The translations under genes were made by a program, and so were the position numbers. Positions 1 to 6,499 of a stretch of DNA of 10,803 nucleotides are shown here, one piece after another. The stretch is from Oscillospiraceae bacterium (GTDB lineage: Bacteria; Bacillota; Clostridia; Oscillospirales; Acutalibacteraceae): assembly GCA_028706415.1 (NCBI GenBank), contig JAQWBK010000052.1:1-10803 (forward strand). Direction: 5' to 3'. The notes under the pieces are model-generated. The model was not told the DNA's origin, searched no databases, and saw nothing but the letters and a program-made list of their open reading frames with translations. Within the stretch, counting starts at the first letter, position 1; each line of letters opens with the position of its first letter.

Positions 1-158
1 AAGTCAGTGTCCGCACAGGGAATCATGCTGATGCCTCGGCGATATGCGCAAGGCTTGGCGGGGGCGGCCATGTTCGGGCTGCCGGCTGTACCTTAGACGG
101 GCCGGCGGACAGGGCGTTGGAAGCCATCCTGGCGGCTGTGGGAGCGGTAATCGGGTGA
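1..158 (+). CDS. nrnA: C-terminal end of a DHH-family phosphoesterase, NrnA-like (partial)
   Basis: The third reading frame is open from the window edge to a TGA at 156-158 and encodes the last 51 residues of a protein whose start lies outside the window. It begins VSVRTGNHADASAICARLGG and continues GGHVRAAGC. The glycine-rich GGGGHxxAAG segment is the signature of the DHHA1 domain at the C-terminus of DHH phosphoesterases such as NrnA, which degrades nanoRNA dinucleotides and often also dephosphorylates pAp in the cytoplasm. The gene lies 39 bases upstream of the preferred truB start on the same strand, matching the common Firmicute order rbfA-nrnA-truB-ribF, so co-transcription is likely. 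Only the nucleic-acid-binding tail is visible. The DHH catalytic half is missing from the window, so another DHHA1 protein cannot be strictly excluded. Confidence 0.78.
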   Translation, partial: VSVRTGNHADASAICARLGGGGHVRAAGCTLDGPADRALEAILAAVGAVIG

Positions 159-197
159 CGATACCGGCAACATAATTACTTTGAAAGGGTGACGGCT

Positions 198-1082
198 TTG
201 TCGATAAACGGAGTAATCTGCCTGGACAAGCCCCGGGAAATCACCTCATTCGTCTGCTGTTCAATCTTTCGCCGTCTGCTTAACACCCGAAAAATCGGTC
301 ACGCAGGCACCCTCGACCCGATGGCTACCGGCGTGCTGCCGTTACTTGCAGGCCGTGCCACCCGTTTTTTGGAGCTGCTTCCGACACAGGATAAATGCTA
401 TACCGCTACGCTTCGTTTTGGTTTTACAAGCGATACACAGGATGTCTGGGGCAGCGTCGCGGCAACCGGCGGTTCGCTGCCTTCTTTGCGCGATATTGAG
501 GGATTGCTGCCCTCCTTCCGGGGGTGTATTCTTCAGATACCACCCATGGTGTCGGCATTAAAGCGGGATGGGGTTCGACTTTATGACCTTGCAAGGCAGG
601 GAATTGAAATCGAGAGAGAGCCCCGTCCGGTGACGGTTTATTCACTTGAGCTTATGGAATATAACCCCCAAAAGGGGGAGCTTACGCTGAATTGTCACTG
701 CTCAAAGGGAACATATATCCGCACGATCTGTGCTGATTTGGGTGAGAGGCTGGGGTGCGGTGCAATTATGATAGCCTTAAGGCGGACTATGGCCGCAGGC
801 TTCACGCTTGAGCAGTGTATTACATTGGATGAGGCGAGGGAGCTTGCCGACAAGGGAATGCTTGAAAATAGGCTGATACCTGTTGAAAGCATTTTTGAGG
901 AATATGACAGCCTGACGGTATCCCCTGCACAGGCAAGTCGATTTCAAAACGGGGGTTCACTTTTTTTGGACAGATTAAACCGATCGGTTTCGGATATTAC
1001 CAAGGTATATTCACCGGACAACGAGTTTATCGGGCTTGGAAAACCCGAGGACGGTGAGCTGAAGATTTTAAGGTTGTTATAA
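198..1082 (+). CDS. truB: tRNA pseudouridine(55) synthase TruB
   Basis: TruB converts U55 of the tRNA T-loop to pseudouridine. The catalytic motif GHAGTLDPMATG is intact, with the nucleophilic Asp at residue 40 of the 294-residue protein. Other family landmarks are NGVICLDKP at the N-terminus, PPMVSALKxxG near 115-125, GTYIRT near 171-176, and a C-terminal PUA-like segment. Length is normal. A GTG at 189 in the same frame would add three residues. I prefer TTG at 198 because AAAGGGTGA (184-192) is then spaced as a ribosome binding site and the protein begins MSINGVICLDKP like its relatives; the GTG lies inside that site. It is probably co-transcribed with the upstream nrnA-like gene and downstream ribF. 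Its stop codon, TAA 1080-1082, lies inside the left arm of a palindromic element, so the element forms the very end of the reading frame. Confidence 0.95.
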   Translation: MSINGVICLDKPREITSFVCCSIFRRLLNTRKIGHAGTLDPMATGVLPLLAGRATRFLELLPTQDKCYTATLRFGFTSDTQDVWGSVAATGGSLPSLRDIEGLLPSFRGCILQIPPMVSALKRDGVRLYDLARQGIEIEREPRPVTVYSLELMEYNPQKGELTLNCHCSKGTYIRTICADLGERLGCGAIMIALRRTMAAGFTLEQCITLDEARELADKGMLENRLIPVESIFEEYDSLTVSPAQASRFQNGGSLFLDRLNRSVSDITKVYSPDNEFIGLGKPEDGELKILRLL

Positions 1083-1188
1083 TAATCTCAATAATAAAAG
1101 CCGATAAAATGGGGTGATGCGTTCTTTAAAGAAGAACGCGACTTGAGCGAAAATTTTATCATCCTTTTATTTGAGATTAGTATTATAA
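1077..1188. repeat. MITE-like palindromic element between truB and ribF
   Basis: This 112-bp stretch is an almost complete inverted repeat. The outer ends read TTATAATaATCTCAATAA on the left and, reverse-complemented, TTATAATACTAATCTCAAAT on the right. Further in, GATAAAAT (1103-1110) pairs with ATTTTATC (1153-1160), and in the centre GCGTTCTT (1119-1126) pairs with AAGAACGC (1132-1139) around a five-base loop. There is no coding potential. Its right end (1148-1186) aligns with the ends of elements near 6500 and 10436, so it belongs to a dispersed family. It lies within a probable operon and would form a long hairpin in the truB-ribF transcript. There is no T-run, so it does not look like a terminator. 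It may act as an mRNA processing or stability site; that role is inference. Confidence 0.75.
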
Positions 1189-1226
1189 ACCTGCCGGGGG
1201 CTCCCTATAATCACGGAGGAAAGCAA

Positions 1227-2837
1227 ATGCACAGTGCTTCTTATAAATTAAAAACATATATATGGGACAGGGAAAACAATATAGTTCCAAAATATCCGCG
1301 GGCCGTCGCATTGGGGATTTTCGACGGGGTGCATCTGGGGCATCGTGCGGTTATACAGCAGGCGGTTGGCATTGATCTGCCGGAGGGTCATGCTGCATCA
1401 TCGGTTTTCACATTTACCCAGCCCGCATGGGCGTATAAGGATAACGGCGCATGGGAACTCATGTCGGCAGAGCAGAAAAAAGCCGCCTTCAAGGGGTTGG
1501 GTGTTGAAGAGTGGATACAGGCCGACTTTGAAGCCGTGCGCGATATGACCCCCGAAGAATTCGTATATGATCTTTTGTATAAAACCCTGGATGCTCGGCG
1601 TGTATGCTGCGGCTTTAATTATAAGTTCGGAAAAGACCGGAGGGGCGATCACGATACATTGTTAGCCCTATGTGCACCGCTGGGTATCGAGGTTTGTGTG
1701 GTGTCTCCGGTTCTTCGCCAAGGGAAACCAATCAGTGCCACCGGAATTCGCCGCCTGATAGAAGCCGGCGATGTCGAGCAGGCCACAGGCATGCTTGGGC
1801 ATCCCTTCACCCTTGATATAAAGGTGGTGGGGGGGCAGAGATTGGGGCATCTGCTCGGCACCCCAACCATAAATCAGCCCTTGCCCCCGAATTTCGTTCG
1901 CCCGCATTACGGCGTATATGCATCGGCGGTTGAGGTGGACGGGCGGGTCACCCATGGAGTTACCAATATCGGAGTGCGGCCTACGGTTGGAGCCCAAGGC
2001 CCCCTGGCCGAAACATGGATAGCCGATTTTGAAGGGGATTTATACGGGCGAAATGTGCCGGTATCCCTGATTAAATTCCTGCGACCGGAGCAGAAATTTG
2101 ATACCATAGAGGCGCTGCAAAGGCAGATTCTTCGGGATGCAGAGCAGGCGTGGAATTTGGTCAAGGGCCAATCAGACGGCAAAGTGCGGGCCGTGTTATT
2201 CGATTTTGACGACACCCTGCAAAACCGCCCGATAGCATTTTTACGGTATTGTGATTTTTTCTTTAATAAGTATTTTCCCCACCTGTCCAAACAAGAGGTG
2301 GAAAAACGCAGCCATGAAATGCTTGTCCGGAACAACGACGGATATGTCAATTATATCGACTACTTCATGTCCCTGATCGAGGATTGGGGATGGGAGGATG
2401 CTCCCCCTGTTGGGGATATATATAGGGAATACCAGTTCAGGTTCCCTGAATATGTCTCCCTTTTCCCCCAAGCTGTTGAAGTGATTGAGAGCTTGAGGCG
2501 GCGGGGTATGCTGGTTGGAATTATCACCAACGGGCCCTCGCTCACCCAAAATCGAAAGCTGGATGTCAGCGGGCTGAGGCCCCTGCTGGACATTGCCGTG
2601 GTTTCGGGGGATGAGCAGGTTCATAAACCCGACCCCGAAATATTTCGGCGCGCCGCGGCAAGGCTGGGGGTACCCTGCGGCAGTTGTATTTATGTGGGCG
2701 ACCATATCGTTAACGATATCGGGGGGGCGCTGGCCGCCGGTATGCGTCCGGTGTATATCAATGCTTATGATAAAGATGAGCATGTTGAAAACATCCCCGA
2801 GATAAAGAATTTAAACGAGTTGTTTGAACTAATATAG
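1227..2837 (+). CDS. ribF: RibF riboflavin kinase/FAD synthetase fused to a C-terminal HAD phosphatase
   Basis: This 536-residue cytoplasmic protein has three domains. Residues about 25-180 are the FMN adenylyltransferase, with GIFDGVHLGH (30-39) and GFNYKFGKDRRGD (129-141). Residues about 184-311 are riboflavin kinase, with GTPTIN (211-216), NIGVRPT (247-253) and the expected catalytic Glu262 in AETWIADF. Together they convert riboflavin to FMN and then FAD. Residues about 319-536 are a complete HAD subfamily IA hydrolase: FDFDDT (325-330, Asp326/Asp328), TN (434-435), Lys467 in HKPDP, and GDHIVND (491-497), with a helical cap between motifs I and II. Ordinary RibF is about 310 residues, so the HAD part is an extra. 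The ATG at 1227 is chosen because GGAGGA (1215-1220) lies six bases upstream; an in-frame TTG at 1143 lies inside the upstream palindrome. One oddity is ISATGIRR (169-176), where the family usually has ISSTRIR. The HAD substrate may be FMN or the ribitylaminouracil phosphate intermediate, but this is inferred from the fusion only. Confidence 0.93.
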   Translation: MHSASYKLKTYIWDRENNIVPKYPRAVALGIFDGVHLGHRAVIQQAVGIDLPEGHAASSVFTFTQPAWAYKDNGAWELMSAEQKKAAFKGLGVEEWIQADFEAVRDMTPEEFVYDLLYKTLDARRVCCGFNYKFGKDRRGDHDTLLALCAPLGIEVCVVSPVLRQGKPISATGIRRLIEAGDVEQATGMLGHPFTLDIKVVGGQRLGHLLGTPTINQPLPPNFVRPHYGVYASAVEVDGRVTHGVTNIGVRPTVGAQGPLAETWIADFEGDLYGRNVPVSLIKFLRPEQKFDTIEALQRQILRDAEQAWNLVKGQSDGKVRAVLFDFDDTLQNRPIAFLRYCDFFFNKYFPHLSKQEVEKRSHEMLVRNNDGYVNYIDYFMSLIEDWGWEDAPPVGDIYREYQFRFPEYVSLFPQAVEVIESLRRRGMLVGIITNGPSLTQNRKLDVSGLRPLLDIAVVSGDEQVHKPDPEIFRRAAARLGVPCGSCIYVGDHIVNDIGGALAAGMRPVYINAYDKDEHVENIPEIKNLNELFELI

Positions 2838-2894
2838 CTTGATATATTGCTTTGTCGTTTGCGGCTCTAAGCATTTGATAATTTAATAAAGAAC

Positions 2895-2942
2895 ACTAAT
2901 ACTAACCCCTGCCGACAAATTTCGGCAGGGGTTAGTATTAGT
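2895..2942. terminator. Long perfect hairpin between convergent genes, probable terminator
   Basis: Two perfectly complementary 21-base arms (2895-2915 and 2922-2942) flank a six-base loop CAAATT. The inner part, CCCCTGCCGA against TCGGCAGGGG, is GC-rich; the outer part is ACTAATACTAA against its complement. It lies between the ribF stop (2837) and the stop of the convergent binding-protein gene (2950), where a shared terminator is expected. The following bases are T-rich but broken (TTGTTATATTATTTA on the plus strand, GTTCTTTATTAAA on the minus strand), so the U-tract is weak both ways. The outer TAATACTAA resembles the ends of the dispersed palindromes in this window. Confidence 0.8.
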
Positions 2943-2949
2943 TGTTATA

Positions 2950-4560
2950 TTATTTATCTGTTTTTCCTGCATTCCTGAAATCATAAGGTGCACCGAACAT
3001 GCCCCCGCCAAAGGGGCGAACAATTACACCGCTGTTGGTTTTAGGCATACCCACAAAGCGACACTCGAAGCTCAGGGGTATCGACGGGCAAAGCTGCCAC
3101 AATAACCCCTCCAGCTCCTCCAGTTGTGAGCGGGTAACAGTTCCCCCCGCCTTAGATATCTTGGCATCATATGATTTATCGGAAAAACGAGCATAATTCC
3201 CCACCGCTGCGTTCTCATAATTCTTCAGAGCATGTAAAGCCCCTGCCCCCGTGGCGGTTGATTGGTACAGGGCAATTTGATAGTTGCCCACCTTGACCCG
3301 GGTGGCAAGCTCGGATTCCGGAACGGCCTCGATATTAAAATATAGGGAAAGATTTTTTTGCCATGACTGAACGATATATCTTGACACATTGACATCAAAT
3401 TCATTATCGGAACACAGGAGGGTGAGCACCGGCATTTTTCCCAGCCCCACCTGATTGAGCCCCGCCGCCAGCTCTGCGGCAGCCTTGTTGCCGCGGGGTG
3501 TCGGCTTCTTCGCATTGGACTTTGTTCTGTATACCCCCCCGTCGGGCGCCATTGCATCGGGAGAAATAAAGCCGGTCGCCGGAGTGTCGGTGTTGGGGTC
3601 GAGCTGTTTGTATATAATATCCCATTCCAGCGCATCCCGCAAAGACTGCCGGATTTGGGTGCTTGCAAGTGCATCATTGTCGTTATTAAGCCACACCATG
3701 CGAATGGTATCCTGTAGCTTGACAAGGTTATGACCGGCTTGCTTAGCCTGCTCCAGCATTTCATAGGGGATGGGAGCCGCATCTATAAGCCCTCTGGATA
3801 ACAAATCAACCGGATTTTCAATATCTCCTATCATGTACCTGACCGCGTCGGGCAGAACATTCCCCTTGTCGTGATATTCTTCACTCTTGTTCAGAAGAAT
3901 GGAATCATTATGGTTCCATTTTTTTATAAAGAAAGGGCCGTTTGACAATATATATTTGACTTGCAGCCCATATCGGCCGCCGGTAGACTCAAAAAAGCTT
4001 TGATTGCAAGGCATAAACGGGGTGGAAGCCGTTTTAATCGGGAATTCGGCATTCGGACTTGCAAGGGTGATGGTTAGCTGTTTATCGTTTAATGCTTTTA
4101 TACCCAACTTGGAAGCATCCAGCGACCCGTCATTTACTTTGGTTGCGTTTTTTATATCAAAAAGCTGTTGGGCAAGAGAAGAACGCGTGGAGGGGAGAAC
4201 TGCCCGCTGAATACCAAACACAAAATCATGAGCCGTAACCGGAGAGCCGTCGCTCCATTTTGAATCTACCAGTGTGAAGGTGTAGGTGAGCAGGTCGTCA
4301 GATAAAGTCCATGTCGCGGCGGCAGGCTGGGCATTTCCCGCTTGGTCCAGCCGTGCCAGCCCTTCAAACAATACCGCAATAACCGTCACCGAGGCCGAAT
4401 CGGTCGAAACTTGTGGGTCGAGCTGCCGTGGTTCGGCAGACAGTGGGAACCGAAAGTTCTTACCCGAAGTCGATTCCTTTTTGCATCCGCTGAATAACAT
4501 TAATATTATAAAAAGCGCCGACGCTATTCTTTTCATTCCCGGACCGTTACCAAACGGCAT
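2950..4560 (-). CDS. Peptide/solute ABC transporter substrate-binding lipoprotein (SBP family 5, OppA-like)
   Basis: The 536-residue product is an extracytoplasmic binding protein of the SBP_bac_5 family, which captures oligopeptides or nickel, sugar or similar ligands for ABC importers. Residues 10-26 form a lipoprotein signal peptide (KRIASALFIILMLFSGC) with the lipidated Cys26, followed by a short KKES linker. The mature part begins FRFPLSAEPRQLDPQ and continues with FEGLARLD, KWSDGSPVTAHDFVFGIQRA and SNGPFFIKKW, all typical of the fold. The ATG at 4560 is preferred because GGAGGGG lies a few bases upstream on the minus strand. ATG 4578 would lengthen the n-region, and ATG 4536, right before the signal peptide, has only a weak upstream GGGA. 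No permease or ATPase gene is adjacent, so it is an orphan that presumably feeds a transporter encoded elsewhere. The ligand cannot be told from sequence. Confidence 0.9.
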   Translation of the reverse strand: MPFGNGPGMKRIASALFIILMLFSGCKKESTSGKNFRFPLSAEPRQLDPQVSTDSASVTVIAVLFEGLARLDQAGNAQPAAATWTLSDDLLTYTFTLVDSKWSDGSPVTAHDFVFGIQRAVLPSTRSSLAQQLFDIKNATKVNDGSLDASKLGIKALNDKQLTITLASPNAEFPIKTASTPFMPCNQSFFESTGGRYGLQVKYILSNGPFFIKKWNHNDSILLNKSEEYHDKGNVLPDAVRYMIGDIENPVDLLSRGLIDAAPIPYEMLEQAKQAGHNLVKLQDTIRMVWLNNDNDALASTQIRQSLRDALEWDIIYKQLDPNTDTPATGFISPDAMAPDGGVYRTKSNAKKPTPRGNKAAAELAAGLNQVGLGKMPVLTLLCSDNEFDVNVSRYIVQSWQKNLSLYFNIEAVPESELATRVKVGNYQIALYQSTATGAGALHALKNYENAAVGNYARFSDKSYDAKISKAGGTVTRSQLEELEGLLWQLCPSIPLSFECRFVGMPKTNSGVIVRPFGGGMFGAPYDFRNAGKTDK

Positions 4561-4613
4561 GAGCCATCCCCTCCGCATACTGTTCTCAGTTTTAATATGA
4601 GATAAGTATAATA

Positions 4614-4642
4614 ATTATAACAACTGTAGACATGATTGTCTA
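4614..4642 (-). promoter_or_regulatory. Promoter of the binding-protein gene with an overlapping inverted repeat
   Basis: On the minus strand, TAGACA (4642-4637) and TATAAT (4619-4614) are separated by 17 bases, a good sigma-A promoter about 50 bases upstream of the gene start. The -35 hexamer is one arm of an inverted repeat, TAGACA-4-TGTCTA (4627-4642), whose second arm lies in the spacer. This is a plausible operator, but no regulator gene is present nearby. Confidence 0.6.
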
Positions 4643-4782
4643 TTAAATTAATAAATCGGTATAGTTTGGAAAATATTTTTATGCTTTTTCCTTTGCCGTG
4701 GCTGGCACCGTGCACCTTCCCCATCGGTTGCCACTATAGGACGGTTTTGTGGTAAGAATAATGACATTAATATGAAAAAATC

Positions 4783-4927
4783 AGCCTCCCTTGTGTAAAG
4801 GGAGGTGGCACGGCAAAGCCGTGACGGAGGGATTGTAATTTCAGAGGTGTATGCGATTATTCGCACGGCATCGTAGAACAATCCCTCCGTCAGCCATGCT
4901 GACTGATTCCTTTACAAAAGGGAGCCT
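4783..4927. mobile_element. MITE-like non-coding element, 145 bp
   Basis: The ends AGCCTCCCTTGTGTAAAGG (4783-4801) and CCTTTACAAAAGGGAGCCT (4909-4927) are inverted repeats matching at 17 of 19 positions. Inside, TGACGGAGGGATTGT (4822-4836) and ACAATCCCTCCGTCA (4878-4892) form a perfect 15-bp inverted repeat. Two small hairpins sit between these arms: CACGGC-AAA-GCCGTG at 4809-4823 and CAGC-CAT-GCTG at 4891-4901. There is no coding capacity. I recall very similar elements as frequent intergenic repeats in gut Clostridia, so this is likely a non-autonomous mobile element. No clear target-site duplication was seen. It stands between the divergent binding-protein gene and the thiT leader. Confidence 0.8.
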
Positions 4928-5064
4928 TGAAAGGGCATCCTGTATTCTTGGTTATTCCGTAGCCCATAAATAATTACACACACAAAGACCAGCCAGGAAA
5001 ACATCCTCTCGGGGGCTAGTTCTATCCTTAGGAGCGCACACCCCAAAAGTCTGTTCTTTTTGTG
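4928..5064. other. Unassigned intergenic stretch before the thiT promoter
   Basis: I see no convincing gene here. The minus-strand frame through it also runs into the TPP riboswitch and has no family signature, so it is taken as chance. Some small pairings exist, for example CAAAAG against CTTTTTG around 5045-5063, but nothing that I can name. Confidence 0.5.
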
Positions 5065-5093
5065 TTGACAAGAGCATATAAAACCTATATATT
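5065..5093 (+). promoter_or_regulatory. Sigma-A promoter of the thiT leader
   Basis: TTGACA (5065-5070) and TATATT (5088-5093) are separated by 17 bases. Transcription would start near 5100, about 45 bases before the TPP riboswitch, which fits a promoter for the riboswitch-thiT unit. Confidence 0.75.
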
Positions 5094-5145
5094 ATATAAG
5101 GCAGATGAAATTTGCCAAATCGGTAATACCGAGCGTATATGTATG

Positions 5146-5240
5146 ACAACAAGGGGTGCTGACGAATCGGTCGGCTGAGAGTGAGCAAGCGGCTCAAAAC
5201 CCTGGACCTGATCCGGATAATACCGGCGGAGGGATGTTAA
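5146..5240 (+). ncRNA. TPP riboswitch (THI element)
   Basis: The conserved landmarks of the thiamine pyrophosphate aptamer appear in order: GGGGTGC (5153-5159), CTGAGA (5175-5180), then ACCCTGGACCTGATCCGG beginning near 5199, GATAATACCGGC, and GGAGGGA ending near 5234. A short P1 helix can form between AACA (5148-5151) and TGTT (5235-5238). Bound TPP normally stabilises P1 and lowers expression of thiamine synthesis or uptake genes. Here it lies upstream of an intrinsic terminator and thiT, so control is probably by premature termination. TTAAGC (5237-5242), which overlaps the 3' strand of P1, can instead pair with GCTTAA (5284-5289), and GGAGG (5228-5232) is complementary to CCTCC (5322-5326) in the terminator. 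Both are candidate antiterminator pairings. Confidence 0.95.
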
Positions 5241-5319
5241 GCTGTTTCCATGGGCTTTATATGAGAACAGCATTAATCAGGCGGCTTAAAGCACAAGGTG
5301 TTTTGGCTCCCTTTTTAAG

Positions 5320-5354
5320 AACCTCCACAATTTGTGGGGGTTTTTCGTTTTTTT
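5320..5354 (+). terminator. Riboswitch-controlled intrinsic terminator
   Basis: AACCTCCACA (5320-5329) pairs with TGTGGGGGTT (5333-5342) across a three-base loop, with one G-U pair. It is followed by TTTCG and seven T residues (5348-5354). It lies between the TPP aptamer and thiT, the expected place for the expression platform. Confidence 0.88.
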
Positions 5355-5482
5355 ATCTTTGCATGATACCGATAATATTATTAATAGGTAATTAGTATTA
5401 TGCGATTTTATCCGCTCGGAATATTATTCAGATGATTCATCGGTAATATCGGTTTATAATATTTTTGAAAGGGGTCTTTTTC

Positions 5483-6496
5483 TTGAAATCAAACAAATCC
5501 CTGCTTTTAGCCGAAAGCGGAATTATGCTGGCTTTTGCATCAATTCTCAGCATAATTGAGATTGCAAAGCTGCCCTTCGGAGGCAGTATCACGGCATTCA
5601 GTATGCTGCCCATAATCATCACGGCCTACCGCAGGGGGGCCGGTTGGGGGTTGTTCTCGGCGTTGGCATTCAGCCTAATTCAAATGCTGATGGGGCTTAA
5701 TAACCTGTCATACGCCACATCAACAGCGGCGGTGGTTGCCATTATATTGCTTGATTATGTTGCGGCTTTTACCGTTGTGGGGCTGGGGGGTATATTCCGC
5801 AAAGTCTTCAAGGATCAGGCGGCAGGGCTGACGGCAGGAACAATCTTTGTGTGTGTTTTACGATATGCCATTCATGTTATTGTAGGCTATGTTGTGTGGA
5901 CTAAAATATCAATTCCCGAATCAAACGCTCTTATTTATTCCTTTATTTATAATGCCACATATATGGTGCCCGAAACCTTGGTGACCGTGGTGGCATCGGT
6001 CTATTTTTCTCGGGTTCTTGACATAAGAGGCGAAAGCATAGCCCGTGCCCCCGCCAGGGAAAAGGCCCCCGATCTTGCCGTTTTGTTTTCGGGGCTTGCA
6101 AAATCGGTTCTTGCCGCTGCGCTGATTGCCGATATTGCTCTGGTGTTTTCAAAAATACAAAGCGGGGATACCGGAGAGTTCGAAATAACAAATATCGTGA
6201 ATGTAAATTGGCCACTATTGGCGGGGATAACGATTGGTGCAATACTTTTAGGCGGGATGTTTTTTATTCAGGCAAAACGGGTGCCCTCCTACAGCACGGT
6301 TGAGCTTAAAGGGCTGTTCAAAAGCATTCCGGCTATTATTGTGCTGGCATTGGCAGCAGCCGTTGTCGCCTTTATATTGTATAATATAAGCAAGGGCAAT
6401 ACAGATACCAAGTCGGTTATCGAAATGTCGGTGGCGGCCATAGCGGTGATTGCGGCGGCAATATGGTTGGCTATTAGGAATGCTGCCCGCAAATAA
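5483..6496 (+). CDS. thiT: Thiamine ECF transporter substrate-binding subunit ThiT with C-terminal membrane extension
   Basis: ThiT is the membrane S component that binds thiamine and works with a shared ECF energising module (EcfA, EcfA', EcfT), which is not encoded here. Residues 1 to about 185 form the six-helix S component: SMLPIIITAYRRG (40-52), LLDYVAAF (89-96), RYAIHVIVGYVVW (127-139) and YSFIYN (152-157). His131, Trp139, Tyr152 and Asn157 line up with thiamine contacts of Lactococcus ThiT as I recall it; Asp91 replaces its Glu, and the loop tryptophan appears to be Gly34. ThiT proteins are usually about 180-200 residues. This one has 337, with a polar linker (about 181-198) and then about four further hydrophobic segments near 199-223, 244-262, 282-301 and 313-331. 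The TTG at 5483 is preferred because AAAGGGG (5468-5474) is correctly spaced; TTG 5465 precedes that site. The TPP riboswitch upstream strongly supports the function. Confidence 0.92.
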   Translation: MKSNKSLLLAESGIMLAFASILSIIEIAKLPFGGSITAFSMLPIIITAYRRGAGWGLFSALAFSLIQMLMGLNNLSYATSTAAVVAIILLDYVAAFTVVGLGGIFRKVFKDQAAGLTAGTIFVCVLRYAIHVIVGYVVWTKISIPESNALIYSFIYNATYMVPETLVTVVASVYFSRVLDIRGESIARAPAREKAPDLAVLFSGLAKSVLAAALIADIALVFSKIQSGDTGEFEITNIVNVNWPLLAGITIGAILLGGMFFIQAKRVPSYSTVELKGLFKSIPAIIVLALAAAVVAFILYNISKGNTDTKSVIEMSVAAIAVIAAAIWLAIRNAARK

Positions 6497-6499
6497 ATA

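Noticed and set aside
1143..1226. Upstream extension of RibF-HAD from a TTG at 1143
   Set aside because: These codons lie within the repeat palindrome and its flank, encode no family-like sequence, and an ideal ribosome binding site precedes ATG 1227.
2241..2783. 180-codon minus-strand frame inside the HAD part of ribF
   Set aside because: It is antisense to a well-conserved HAD domain with all catalytic motifs, so it is a shadow of that reading frame.
3225..3782. 185-codon minus-strand frame inside the binding-protein gene
   Set aside because: It is an alternative frame on the same strand as a clear SBP family 5 protein and has no domain signature.
4952..5273. Minus-strand open frames of 81 and 62 codons
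   Set aside because: They run antisense through the TPP riboswitch and the thiT promoter, have no recognisable protein features and no convincing ribosome binding site.
5366..5456. Possible degenerate palindrome with AATTAGTATTA between the terminator and thiT
   Set aside because: CCGATAATATTA and TAATATCGG pair only with a gap and the region is very AT-rich, so chance is a sufficient explanation.
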